Source: CALXQW01 sp031553045 (lineage in GTDB: Bacteria; Verrucomicrobiota; Verrucomicrobiia; Opitutales; Intestinicryptomonadaceae). From it: a stretch of DNA of 64,000 bases. Shown one piece after another: positions 1 to 8,161 of this stretch. The notes below the pieces were generated by a model, which made no database searches, had not been told where the DNA came from, and saw only the letters and a program-made list of their open reading frames with translations. How positions within the stretch are numbered: the first letter of the stretch is position 1; each line of letters starts with the position of its first letter. The position numbers and the translations under genes were made by a program. The stretch spans positions 558,001 through 622,000 of the forward strand of contig JAVBLZ010000006.1 of assembly GCA_031553045.1 (NCBI GenBank), in the 5' to 3' direction.

Positions 1-80
1 TACGCATAAGCGCCAACTTCGACATCCAAATCAAGTTTTGCACCTTTTTCTATAATCGCTGTGGGATGAATTTTTGACAT
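1..80 (-). CDS. lpxA: LpxA, UDP-N-acetylglucosamine acyltransferase (5' end only, cut by window edge)
   Basis: Only the first 26 codons are in the window. The reverse strand from 80 reads M-S-K-I-H-P-T-A-I-I-E-K-G-A, the typical N-terminus of LpxA, a left-handed beta-helix acyltransferase whose hexapeptide repeats begin with I-H-P-T-A-I-I. LpxA carries out the first step of lipid A synthesis in the cytoplasm, moving a 3-hydroxyacyl chain from ACP to UDP-GlcNAc. It follows lpxC/fabZ by only 5 bp on the same strand, which is the expected partner and order. The rest of the gene lies outside, so integrity cannot be judged. Confidence 0.85.
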   Translation of the reverse strand, partial: MSKIHPTAIIEKGAKLDLDVEVGAYA

Positions 81-85
81 GAATT

Positions 86-1426
86 TTACGGAGCTTCGCT
101 GGCGTTTAATATTGTGAACATAAGCTCTGCGGAAGAAACCGCTTTGCCGTCAACAGAGCAGGTTGCTTCTGCACAAGCTATTTTATCGCCCCTCGACTTT
201 GTGATTAGAACATCTATTACAAGCTGGTCGCCAGGTTTTACCGCACGACGGAATTTGACTTTGTCCGCACTCATAAAGAAGGCGAGCTTGTCTTCTGCGC
301 TGACTTTTTTGAGCATAAGTATACCCGCCGCCTGCGCCATTGCTTCAAGCTGCAAGACGCCCGGCATTACAGGATTACCTGGAAAATGCCCCTGAAAATA
401 CGCTTCATTTATTGATACATTTTTTACCGCAGTCAAAGCCATATCCTTAATATCAACAACCTTGTCTATCATAACAAAGGGGTATCTATGCGGCAAGAGT
501 TCCAGTATTCTGCGAGTGTCAAGCTGCGCCTCTGCGGTTATCATCAGCTTTTTTTCTTTCGCTTTTGAAAGCGGTTTTTTTTCAACCTTTTCAGATTGAG
601 CCTTCATCTGTTGAAAAATCTTTTCAGTAAGCTTTGCGTTCAGCGCATGCCCTGGACGCACTGCAACTATGTGCGCCTTGAGTTTTTTACCAAGCAAGGT
701 AAGGTCTCCAATAATGTCCAAAATTTTGTGGCGCACAAATTCATCTTGATAGCGCAACGGCTCTTTGGACAAAATTTTATCGCCCTTGATAACTATGGCA
801 GAATCAAGAGAGCCCCCTTGAATTTTGCCCATTTTAAGCAGCTCCTCAATATCTTCATAAATAGTGAAAGTGCGTGCCGGCGCTAACGCCTGCTGGAAAG
901 TTTCAGGATCAATATCCAAAGACAAATGCTGCGTATGTATACCCCTATCGTCGGCGGAAGTACAGGTGATTTTAAAGCCGTCATAAGGCAAAGCTATCAA
1001 AGAACGGTTGCCATCGCTGACGGAAACTGGTTCCGTAAGAGTGTAATATTCACGCTCGGCATCTTGCTCTACGGGCTCCGCCTGTTGAACTAAATTTACA
1101 AATAATTTTGAAGAACCGTCTAAAATAGGAGGCTCGCTAGAATCCATCTCTATAATTGCATTGTCAACGTCCATACCGCTTAAAGACGCCATAACATGCT
1201 CAATAGTATGAAGCTGAACATGACCGGAAGACACGCTTGTATTGCGGACAAGATCGCCAACCATTTCTATAGTTGGGCACACTTCAGGCTTCCCGTAAAT
1301 ATCTTTGCGCCTGAAAACCAGACCCGTATTTATTGGTGCAGGTTTAAGCGTAAGCGTAACTTCAGCCGCCGTATGCAGAGCTTTACCGCTTATAGTTGCT
1401 TCTCTTAGTAATGTTCTTTGCTTCAT
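86..1426 (-). CDS. lpxC/fabZ: Bifunctional LpxC/FabZ: UDP-3-O-acyl-GlcNAc deacetylase fused to 3-hydroxyacyl-ACP dehydratase
   Basis: The 446-residue protein is a natural fusion. Residues 1 to about 285 are LpxC, the zinc deacetylase that commits UDP-acyl-GlcNAc to lipid A. Its metal ligands are visible as H77 (in T-I-E-H), H233 and D237 (in V-R-H-K-I-L-D) and the catalytic H260 (in G-H-A-L-N). After a Lys-rich linker at about 280-293, residues 295-446 are FabZ, with H347 in G-H-F-P-G-N-P-V-M-P-G and E361 as the dehydratase pair. Such fusions are known from Bacteroidota and some PVC bacteria. The fusion couples supply of 3-hydroxyacyl-ACP chemistry to lipid A synthesis. It sits between the racemase-like gene (114 bp upstream) and lpxA (5 bp downstream). 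A separate FabZ-like gene lies at 54710-55177. Confidence 0.95.
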   Translation of the reverse strand: MKQRTLLREATISGKALHTAAEVTLTLKPAPINTGLVFRRKDIYGKPEVCPTIEMVGDLVRNTSVSSGHVQLHTIEHVMASLSGMDVDNAIIEMDSSEPPILDGSSKLFVNLVQQAEPVEQDAEREYYTLTEPVSVSDGNRSLIALPYDGFKITCTSADDRGIHTQHLSLDIDPETFQQALAPARTFTIYEDIEELLKMGKIQGGSLDSAIVIKGDKILSKEPLRYQDEFVRHKILDIIGDLTLLGKKLKAHIVAVRPGHALNAKLTEKIFQQMKAQSEKVEKKPLSKAKEKKLMITAEAQLDTRRILELLPHRYPFVMIDKVVDIKDMALTAVKNVSINEAYFQGHFPGNPVMPGVLQLEAMAQAAGILMLKKVSAEDKLAFFMSADKVKFRRAVKPGDQLVIDVLITKSRGDKIACAEATCSVDGKAVSSAELMFTILNASEAP

Positions 1427-1540
1427 CTTTCAGACCTTCTTGCGTTCAAAACCATTCAACGCAAATAAATAATAAAATGCAAAAATTTTTATTATTTAAA
1501 AAGCAGTGTCAAGTATTAAGACTTAAAACTAGCTCAAGAA

Positions 1541-2677
1541 TCAATACAAAGTCTTATAGTACCTTGGGACACGTTTTGTAATAGAAGTTAAAGCTTCCGC
1601 CGGACTGATTCCCATATTCACACAGTAATCTTCTATTGTAATTTCCTCTTTGCCGTCTTGACCAATTAAAATAACTTCATCTCCCACTTTGACATCTTCC
1701 AAATCTGTGGCGTCAACGGCTGCCTGATCCATGGAGACTATCCCAATTATGGGCAGTCTGCTCCCGTTTATTAAAACTTGACCAGACTTGCCCGCCTTGC
1801 GAGGCAAACCGTCGCCATAACCTATTGAAAGTAAAGCAATCTTGGAATCTCTTTGCAAAGTATAAGTCTTGCTGTAACCCACGGTAGCCCCTTTGGGAAG
1901 AAATTTTACCTGACTTACCGCACCCCTAAATGTCATAACCTGATCAGGCTTAAACCCACGCAAAACAGAATCTTGATGAGGGCTTATCCCAAACAAAATC
2001 AACCCCGCCCTGAAGCAAGACTCAAAATATTTTGGCAAACTTTCAGGATTAAAAATATCGCTGTGATGTATAAAAACAGTTTGCTTTGTCTTGATAAAAA
2101 ATTCCGCAGCTTTGTTTAAAAAATCCATATCCGGCTTGGCGGTATCGGTGGGAGCGCCGCTACCCATGCCGTGCAGGCAAAGCGCCTCCAGATTCAGATA
2201 TTCACTTTTGCAAATGCGCTCCAACATTTTAAAAGCGTCTTGAGAATTTGGCACGCTTTGCATTTCGTCGCAGACCGGCACACGTAAATGCACTTTCAAT
2301 TTTGTTGAAAACTTTTTTGCGGCGGTTTCAAAACGCTCAACCTCCTCAAGACTGACCAATGTGGGGCGCAAATTGCTTTGAAAATAAAAGTCCTCCTCAC
2401 TCGGGAGTGAAGACGCAAGCACAACTATGGGCCAGCCCGAAGCAATAGCGCTTACGGTTTGCCCCTCTGAAACGTTGCTGACTGCAAATGCGTCCGCACC
2501 ACTGAGCATCAGGCGCACGGCAGATGCTTCCACACCAAAGCCAAAAGCGTCGGCGGATACCAAAGCCATACACCGCCGCTTGCCGCCGAGCTTGTGTCGC
2601 AAGTTGCCCAAATTACGTTCCAATGCGCACAAATCAATCTGCACAGAACATCTTATATGCGTGCTTGAGAGTTCCAT
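1541..2677 (-). CDS. Alanine racemase homologue lacking the PLP lysine (probable pseudoenzyme)
   Basis: The 378-residue protein has the full alanine racemase architecture: N-terminal TIM barrel and C-terminal beta domain. The C-terminal domain is well conserved: V-G-Y-S-K-T-Y with the expected catalytic Tyr at 272, I-G-Y-G-D-G, V-S-M-D-Q and the terminal R-V-P-R. The cofactor site is not. The V-K-A-N-A-Y-G-H-G motif reads V-S-A-D-A-F-G-F-G, so the Schiff-base Lys is Ser41. The D-T-G-M-G-R motif region (about 133-142) reads P-V-C-D-E-M-Q-S-V. The N-S-A phosphate-binding motif is also lost (D-I-F at about 207). The barrel Arg of R-x-G survives (R223). The ORF is intact, so it is not a decayed gene. 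Ordinary racemase activity seems unlikely; a structural or other role is inference. It overlaps the tsaB-like gene by 25 bp. Confidence 0.8.
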   Translation of the reverse strand: MELSSTHIRCSVQIDLCALERNLGNLRHKLGGKRRCMALVSADAFGFGVEASAVRLMLSGADAFAVSNVSEGQTVSAIASGWPIVVLASSLPSEEDFYFQSNLRPTLVSLEEVERFETAAKKFSTKLKVHLRVPVCDEMQSVPNSQDAFKMLERICKSEYLNLEALCLHGMGSGAPTDTAKPDMDFLNKAAEFFIKTKQTVFIHHSDIFNPESLPKYFESCFRAGLILFGISPHQDSVLRGFKPDQVMTFRGAVSQVKFLPKGATVGYSKTYTLQRDSKIALLSIGYGDGLPRKAGKSGQVLINGSRLPIIGIVSMDQAAVDATDLEDVKVGDEVILIGQDGKEEITIEDYCVNMGISPAEALTSITKRVPRYYKTLY

Positions 2678-3345
2678 TTTACATATTCTTGTTTTTTAAT
2701 AGAGATAGCATCGGGCGGCGTTGCGCTAAAAGTAAAATTGATTTCGGAATTTTTTGCCGCATAAAAAACATCCCTTAGCGAAAGCATAGGATTTTCAAAA
2801 CTGTTTATGAATTTTAAGCGGTCATCCAAAATTTCCCTTTGCTTTATGAAAAATTTTCTATGTTTTGAATTTTCAAATTTTTCTAAAAATTCCTCGTATG
2901 AAATTTCAAAATTTGTCTGATTGGAATTTTCAATCAATACCATATTGAGAAAGTTTTTTCTGGAAGGTATAACTATATAGAAGTCATTTTTGCCGCAGGT
3001 TTTTTTTGTTTTATCCGCAGCAGTCTCCATCAAAGACCAAGTGTATATGCCGCTTAAATTGTTTGAATACGCCAAGGTTGAAAGCGCCGCCGATGCCGTG
3101 CGCACACCCAAAACCCCGCCGACACCTGCGCAAAGCGCAAAAGCCTTTATCTCTGCAAATTCAAACCCCGATTCTTTTTTTAGCTTGAGCAGCAAATTAA
3201 AAATATTTTCAAGCGCAAAGCCCTGCAAAGACTCTTGATGCAAAATTTCACCCTCATTGGCGAATGCTGCCGAAACGCAATTAGAACAAGTGTCCAGCAA
3301 TATAGACTTTGAATCAAATGGAAATTTATTTTTAGTTGCATCCAT
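2653..3345 (-). CDS. tsaB: TsaB-like protein (tRNA t6A modification partner, divergent)
   Basis: A protein of 230 residues if started at the ATG at 3345, one base after the rpoN stop; a longer in-frame start at 3378 would overlap rpoN. It begins with S-I-L-L-D-T-C-S, like the I-L-x-I-D-T-S opening of TsaB, then has A-G-V-G-G-V-L-G-V-R-T-A where TsaB has G-P-G-S-F-T-G-L-R, and ends with P-D-A-I-S-I-K-K-Q-E-Y like the TsaB C-terminus. TsaB is the non-catalytic ASKHA-fold partner of TsaD in N6-threonylcarbamoyl-adenosine synthesis on tRNA. The middle is poorly conserved, so the call rests on the two end motifs and size. Confidence 0.6.
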   Translation of the reverse strand: MDATKNKFPFDSKSILLDTCSNCVSAAFANEGEILHQESLQGFALENIFNLLLKLKKESGFEFAEIKAFALCAGVGGVLGVRTASAALSTLAYSNNLSGIYTWSLMETAADKTKKTCGKNDFYIVIPSRKNFLNMVLIENSNQTNFEISYEEFLEKFENSKHRKFFIKQREILDDRLKFINSFENPMLSLRDVFYAAKNSEINFTFSATPPDAISIKKQEYVKWNSQARI

Positions 3346-3346
3346 A

Positions 3347-4762
3347 TTAAAAACGCTTTCGCAAAGATTTGGGCGCAATACCCAACGCCTCCCTGTATTT
3401 TGCGACAGTACGACGCGCCAAAGGCATATTATGCCCTTTCAAAATTTCTACAATTTGTGCATCGCTCAGAGGTTTTTGCGGGATTTCATTTTTTACAATT
3501 TCCTCAATCTTTGCTTTAACTGCCGAATTTGAAACATCCTCGCCATCAGTTTCCAAAGCATGAGTGAAAAAGCTTTTGAGCATAAACACACCAAAAGGTG
3601 TCTGCATATATTTTTCAGACACCGCACGGCTAACCGTCGTTGCATGAATACCCAAATCGTCTGCAATATCTTTCATTGTAAGGGGTTTTAGTTTTAATTT
3701 GCCATGCTCAAAAAAATCATGCTGACGCAGGCAAATTGCATCGGCAACACTCTTTAAAGTGCTTTGCCTATTCTCTATCGCCTCTATGATAAACTTGCCG
3801 TCTTTGGTTTTATCCTTTATGTAGTCTTGCGCAGACTTGTCCAGACCTCCTTTGGAAATCATCGCCCTATATTCATTATTTATGCGAAGCTTTGGAACAT
3901 ATTCATCCGTAAGTTTGGCCTGCCACGTTCCAGAAGAAGCTTTGTAAGCAATTAAATCTATGGTTATATACCCTGCTTGCGGCTCGGCAAAATCTCTGGC
4001 GGGAGACGTGCTAAGTTTTGAAATTTCATTGATGGCGTTTTCTATATCCGCCGCCTTACAACCAAACTTTGAAGCAATTTCATCAACCTTGCGCTTTAAT
4101 AATAAATCATAGCATGAATCTAAAATTTTATATTCTAAAGACGAGTGCAGGTTTTTTTTGTCCAACTGCAAAAGCATGCTCTGGCGCATATCAAACGCGC
4201 CAATGCCCACAGGCTCCATATCTTGAAGCAAATCTATCGCCTCTAAAACTGCCGATTCTCTGTGTCCAGACGTTACCGCCTCTGAAATACAATTTTCAGG
4301 CAAAAACCCACGTTCATCAAGCAAGCCCAAGATATAATCAAACGCCTTGCACACTTCTTCATTGCCGCAATCTATCCTAGCCTGAGTGAGCAGATGCGTT
4401 TGCAAAGACTCTGTTTCAGTTATATTATTAAAAAAGAAATCCCGCTTTGAATTCAAATTTCCACTCTCAAGTGAGTCAAAATTTTCAACCGTATCCAAAG
4501 AAGAATCTTCATCAAAGGCATTGGTTTCAGAATCAAAAGCTTCTTCTTTTTCATCATTATTTGGCTTTGAAACTTCAAGAGGCTCTATCATAGAGTCTTT
4601 TCTGGTGGCTTCTTCGAGCAGTGGATTTGCCTCCAACTCTCGGCGGACTATATCTTCCAAATCTATTGCGCTAGACTGCAAAATCTCCAGACTCTTGCGT
4701 AGCTGAGGCGTAAGCGCCAAGCCATGCTCTAATTTTTGAGATTGTCCTAATTTTTGTTCCAT
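3347..4762 (-). CDS. rpoN: RNA polymerase sigma-54 factor
   Basis: This 471-residue protein has the normal sigma-54 order. The Gln/Leu-rich region I (1-50: Q-K-L-x-H-G-L-A-L-T-P-Q-L-R-K-S-L-E-I-L-Q) is where enhancer-binding AAA+ activators act. An acidic linker follows (about 55-105, many Glu/Asp), then the core-binding domain, a helix-turn-helix near 365-390 (M-K-D-I-A-D-D-L-G-I-H) and the C-terminal RpoN box A-R-R-T-V-A-K-Y-R-E at about 449-458, which reads the -24 promoter element. It is the first gene of a minus-strand run with tsaB-like, the racemase-like gene, lpxC/fabZ and lpxA. The 98 bp upstream separate it from a divergent gene and must hold both promoters. Confidence 0.96.
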   Translation of the reverse strand: MEQKLGQSQKLEHGLALTPQLRKSLEILQSSAIDLEDIVRRELEANPLLEEATRKDSMIEPLEVSKPNNDEKEEAFDSETNAFDEDSSLDTVENFDSLESGNLNSKRDFFFNNITETESLQTHLLTQARIDCGNEEVCKAFDYILGLLDERGFLPENCISEAVTSGHRESAVLEAIDLLQDMEPVGIGAFDMRQSMLLQLDKKNLHSSLEYKILDSCYDLLLKRKVDEIASKFGCKAADIENAINEISKLSTSPARDFAEPQAGYITIDLIAYKASSGTWQAKLTDEYVPKLRINNEYRAMISKGGLDKSAQDYIKDKTKDGKFIIEAIENRQSTLKSVADAICLRQHDFFEHGKLKLKPLTMKDIADDLGIHATTVSRAVSEKYMQTPFGVFMLKSFFTHALETDGEDVSNSAVKAKIEEIVKNEIPQKPLSDAQIVEILKGHNMPLARRTVAKYREALGIAPKSLRKRF

Positions 4763-4860
4763 TCTTATTAATAATCTGAATTATGCCTTAAAACTTTCAA
4801 GACCAATTTTAGAAGACTTTTTTCTTGTAGAAAAATTGCCCTCATATTTCATTCAAGGTT

Positions 4861-5064
4861 ATGCAATGCAAAAAAGAAGCCAACCTCAAGAACTGTAATT
4901 GTAGTTATGTGGGATGCCCAAAGTCGGGAATATGCTGCGAATGCGTTTTATACCACCGCAAAAAACGGCAACTGCCAGCCTGCTTTTTCGATACCCAATC
5001 AGAACGCACTTACGACAGGTCTTACGAACATTTTGCACGCCTAATTGCTGAAAAAAAAGTTTAA
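4861..5064 (+). CDS. Small Cys-rich protein (DUF6485-type)
   Basis: A 67-residue protein starting M-Q-C-K-K-E with cysteines in a tight pattern: C3, C13, C15, C20, C26, C27, C29 and C42. The core C-x-C-x-x-x-x-C-P-K-S-G-I-C-C-E-C-x-x-Y-H and the following L-P-A-C-F-F-D resemble the small family I know as DUF6485, a presumed metal-binding protein of anaerobes. No biochemical role is known to me. It ends 1 bp before the U32 peptidase-family gene and is probably cotranscribed with it. The family name is from memory of the pattern, so moderately certain. Confidence 0.65.
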   Translation: MQCKKEANLKNCNCSYVGCPKSGICCECVLYHRKKRQLPACFFDTQSERTYDRSYEHFARLIAEKKV

Positions 5065-5065
5065 T

Positions 5066-6313
5066 ATGAATACCAAACCAGAAATAATGGCGCCAGCCGG
5101 AGACTTTGTCTCTTTATCCGCCGCAATACAGGCAGGCGCAGACGCCGTGTACTTCGGCGTAAAAGGCGCAAATATGCGCGCAGGCGCAAAAAATTTTGAA
5201 ATTTCAGAAATCTCAAAATTATGCAAGGCGTGCCATGAAAAAAATATCAGGGCGTATCTGGTTTTGAACACGATATATTTTGATTATGAAGCGGCGTTTT
5301 TAAAAAAGATTTTGTCTGCCGCAAAAAAAGCAAAAGTTGACGCCGTAATCGCTTGGGATTTTTCAGTAATAAACCTAGCAAACAAAGCTGGTCTGCCTGT
5401 GCATTTGTCAACACAAGCATCTGTCGCAAATGCGGGAGCGATATTAAGCTATTATGAAAATTTCAACATCAAACGCTTTGTTTTGGCAAGAGAATGCACT
5501 CTTGAAAATTTTGCGGACATCAAAAAAGCCCTGCAAAAAAAGTTGGGTTCCGCCAAAGCAAGAGAAATTTCTTTGGAAGTTTTTGCACATGGCGCAATGT
5601 GCGTCTCGGTAAGCGGCAGATGTTTTATGTCTTTATTTTCTCAAAACAAAAGCGCAAACCGTGGCGAGTGCACTCAGCCTTGCAGACGCTCTTACTCCAT
5701 TATTGACGACGGCGGCTTGAACACCTCTTTCAAGTTGGATTGCCAAAGAGTATTAAGCCCTAAAGATTTGTGTACGCTGCCTTTTATTGATAAACTTATA
5801 GAAGCCAACGTTGACTCCCTAAAGATAGAGGGGCGTGGCAGAAACGCCGAGTATGTTTTTGAAACAGTATCCGCATACAGAAAAGCCGTTGATTTTTATT
5901 TTGAAAATTTCAAAAAAAAGAACTTTAAAACCGACTTTGAAAAATTAAAATCCGAACTGACACTGAAGCTTGAAAACGTTTTCAACAGGGGCTTCTCAAG
6001 CGGATTTTTCATGGGCAGACCGCTTGGCGATTGGACAAGCTCCGGCAACATGGCAAAATCTAAAAAGACAATTTTGGGGCACGTAACAAAATTTTATCCA
6101 AAACTTTCCGTTGCAGAAATTTCTTTGGATAACGCCCCTTTGAAAGTCGGTGAAGAAATACAAATTGAAAGCGACAAAACAGGTTTTCTACGCTTCAAAG
6201 TTGAAAGTATGCAAATAAAGGGCGCTTCAATTTCTTCGGCAAATAAGAAAGATATTGTCGCAATTAAAACGCCAGACACGGTCCGTAAAATGGACAGAAT
6301 TTTCACATTCTAA
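5066..6313 (+). CDS. Peptidase U32 family protein (YegQ/TrhP-like)
   Basis: The ATG at 5066, one base after the upstream stop, gives 415 residues opening with P-E-I-M-A-P-A-G-D, the standard U32 start; a TTG at 5045 is also in frame but unlikely. The U32 signature is present as E-V-F-A-H-G-A-M-C-V-S-V-S-G-R-C, followed by G-E-C-T-Q-P-C-R-R. The four cysteines (about 179, 186, 202 and 206) match the set proposed to hold an iron-sulfur cluster. E. coli YegQ/TrhP acts in hydroxylation of tRNA wobble uridine rather than proteolysis, so I would not call this a protease. It is convergent with the apbE-like gene, the stops being 7 bp apart, with no terminator seen between them. Confidence 0.85.
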   Translation: MNTKPEIMAPAGDFVSLSAAIQAGADAVYFGVKGANMRAGAKNFEISEISKLCKACHEKNIRAYLVLNTIYFDYEAAFLKKILSAAKKAKVDAVIAWDFSVINLANKAGLPVHLSTQASVANAGAILSYYENFNIKRFVLARECTLENFADIKKALQKKLGSAKAREISLEVFAHGAMCVSVSGRCFMSLFSQNKSANRGECTQPCRRSYSIIDDGGLNTSFKLDCQRVLSPKDLCTLPFIDKLIEANVDSLKIEGRGRNAEYVFETVSAYRKAVDFYFENFKKKNFKTDFEKLKSELTLKLENVFNRGFSSGFFMGRPLGDWTSSGNMAKSKKTILGHVTKFYPKLSVAEISLDNAPLKVGEEIQIESDKTGFLRFKVESMQIKGASISSANKKDIVAIKTPDTVRKMDRIFTF

Positions 6314-6320
6314 GCTTATC

Positions 6321-7148
6321 TCAAAATGATATGATTTTAGAATCCGGCGTTTTTTGAACAAAGCCTTTAACTGAATGTTTTTTGCAGATGTCGGAAATTT
6401 CATCGTCTTCCAAAACCATGAATGCGGTGGAGAGCGCATCGGCAATGCAAGCTCTTTCACATATTGCCCAAGTGCGGAATTTGCCCGCAAATTCTTTATT
6501 TAGATTGCGCACATCCACAATGTGATTGCCCAAAATTGCCGTTCCGGAAGCGCCCACTGCAAGGTTGTCTAGAGGCATTTCAGAATCTTTTGCGCCGCCC
6601 AAAGTTATGCGCCAATTTTCAGAATTTTTACGCCTGCCGTATGCGTAAATACTACTGTTTGCAAAAGTAATTATTGCGCTTGGTATTTCCCAAGTATTTT
6701 TAAGAATATCCACGCACATATCCACCGCATAACCCTTGCCTATTGCGCCAAAATCTAAAGCGCCCTTCTGAATTTTTTGAACCCTTAAAAATTCCGTATC
6801 TACATTTAAAATTAGCTTTGAAGGGCTTTTTATATCATCGCCCTTTTGCTTAAAAAAATACTCTCCCATGCAAACGTCGATAGCGCCAAGGCTCATTTCA
6901 TAAGCTTCTGCGGCAATCTCAAGGACATCCATAAAATCCGGACTTATCTCTATTACAGCGCCAATGGGCGCATCGTTAATTTCTGAAACCTTGCTGTCTG
7001 CATAATATGCGGAAAATTTTTGCTCTATAAAATCCAACTTTGTTTCAATTTCATAAAAGGCGTTTGCGGCTATGTCTTCGTCGGAAGCAAGCATTGTAAC
7101 TTCAAACTCTCCATTCATTGCCCCGCACTTAAATTTGATTTCTTTCAT
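6321..7148 (-). CDS. apbE: ApbE-family FAD:protein FMN transferase-like protein
   Basis: Starting at the ATG at 7148 this is 275 residues; a longer start at 7181 exists. ApbE hallmarks are visible: an early K-F-S-A-Y-Y-A-D-S-K-V-S-E-I-N, then L-D-F-G-A-I-G-K-G-Y-A-V-D for FAD binding, H-I-V-D-V-R-N near the usual H-I-I-D-P-R, and A-D-A-L-S-T-A-F with the Asp/Thr that bind the divalent metal. ApbE flavinylates Thr residues in Nqr/Rnf-type proteins using FAD and Mg2+. There is no signal peptide or lipobox, unlike many Gram-negative ApbE proteins, so a cytoplasmic protein is predicted. It is also shorter than the usual 330-350 residues. No flavinylation target is encoded nearby. Confidence 0.75.
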   Translation of the reverse strand: MKEIKFKCGAMNGEFEVTMLASDEDIAANAFYEIETKLDFIEQKFSAYYADSKVSEINDAPIGAVIEISPDFMDVLEIAAEAYEMSLGAIDVCMGEYFFKQKGDDIKSPSKLILNVDTEFLRVQKIQKGALDFGAIGKGYAVDMCVDILKNTWEIPSAIITFANSSIYAYGRRKNSENWRITLGGAKDSEMPLDNLAVGASGTAILGNHIVDVRNLNKEFAGKFRTWAICERACIADALSTAFMVLEDDEISDICKKHSVKGFVQKTPDSKIISF

Positions 7149-7249
7149 GCAAAAATTTTGTAGATAAGTTGCCTTAAACAAGCAAATTTATTTTTTATGG
7201 CGTTAAAAAAACTTGAATTTGAAAATTTTAAGAACAGTATTTTTGAACT

Positions 7250-8092
7250 ATGAAATTTACCAAATACCACGCACTCGGCAACGACTATCTGGTTTTAGAC
7301 CCCGTAGATTGCCCTACTCTGCCCAACAACAAAGATGTTATTATGATATGCCACCGCAATTTCGGGTTGGGCAGCGACGGCATTTTATTTGGACCTGAAA
7401 AAAGTGCTGTTGCAGATTTTAAACTGCGCATAATTAATCCTGACGCTTCTGAAGCCGAAAAAAGCGGCAACGGGATACGCATATTTTCACGCTATCTTTT
7501 CGACAAAGGTTTGGTTGAGGGCGGAAAAGAATTTTCAATAGAAACTCTCGGCGGCGTAGTCAAAAGCAAGGTTGAAAAAAACGGCAAACTAATCACGGTT
7601 GAAATGGGCACTGTTACATTTCAATCTGACAAAATCCCCGCCACGGGCGCTCAGCGTGAAATTATCAATGAAGAATTTGAAATTCTTGGCGAAAAATATA
7701 AATTTTGTTGTGCGAATATCGGCAACCCTCACTGCGTATTGCCGATGAAAAAAGTTTCTGAAGAACTTGCAAAAAAAATCGGCACACACATTGAAAATCA
7801 CAAGATGTTTCCAAACAGAATCAACGTGCAGCTTCTGGAAGTTTTAGACCGAAACAATATTAAGATAGAAATTTGGGAAAGAGGCGCAGGTTACACGCTG
7901 GCTTCGGGCTCAAGTTCAAGCGCAGCAGCAGCCGTAGCGCACAAGCTTGGCCTTTGCGACAATAATATTACAGTGCACATGCCCGGTGGTGAAATTTCCA
8001 TCAAGATTGATTCAAACTTTGCCGTAACAATGGCGGGCCCGACAACACGTGTCGGTGATTATGATATGGATAATGAACTCTTGCTGGGTTAA
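7250..8092 (+). CDS. dapF: Diaminopimelate epimerase homologue with both catalytic cysteines replaced by serine
   Basis: The 280-residue protein has the two-lobed DapF fold and clear family motifs: F-T-K-Y-H-A-L-G-N-D-Y at the start, G-L-G-S-D-G, N-P-D-A-S-E-A-E-K-S-G-N-G-I-R, G-N-P-H-C-V and E-R-G-A-G-Y-T-L-A-S-G. In characterised DapF the acid/base pair is two cysteines, in E-x-C-G-N-G and A-C-G-S/T-G. Here they are Ser72 (codon AGC) and Ser219 (codon TCG). The usual D-G-S-E is D-A-S-E. The ORF is otherwise intact and well conserved, so this looks like a stable variant. DapF normally converts LL- to meso-DAP for peptidoglycan and lysine; whether this protein can do so with serines is open. 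It is monocistronic, with a terminator just downstream. Confidence 0.8.
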   Translation: MKFTKYHALGNDYLVLDPVDCPTLPNNKDVIMICHRNFGLGSDGILFGPEKSAVADFKLRIINPDASEAEKSGNGIRIFSRYLFDKGLVEGGKEFSIETLGGVVKSKVEKNGKLITVEMGTVTFQSDKIPATGAQREIINEEFEILGEKYKFCCANIGNPHCVLPMKKVSEELAKKIGTHIENHKMFPNRINVQLLEVLDRNNIKIEIWERGAGYTLASGSSSSAAAAVAHKLGLCDNNITVHMPGGEISIKIDSNFAVTMAGPTTRVGDYDMDNELLLG

Positions 8093-8108
8093 ATGATTTA
8101 TCAAAACA

Positions 8109-8142
8109 AAAAAACGCCTCAAAATTTTGAGGCGTTTTTTTT
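8109..8142. terminator. Bidirectional intrinsic terminator
   Basis: A perfect palindrome, AAAAACGCCTCAAAA followed directly by TTTTGAGGCGTTTTT, has a GC-rich core and T-runs on both strands. It lies between the ends of the plus-strand dapF-like gene and the convergent minus-strand phosphatase gene, and suits both. Confidence 0.9.
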
Positions 8143-8161
8143 GCTCTATCACGTAGCAAAT

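Noticed and set aside
1541..2677. Racemase-like gene as a decaying pseudogene
   Set aside because: There is no frameshift or internal stop, length is normal, and the C-terminal domain is well conserved.
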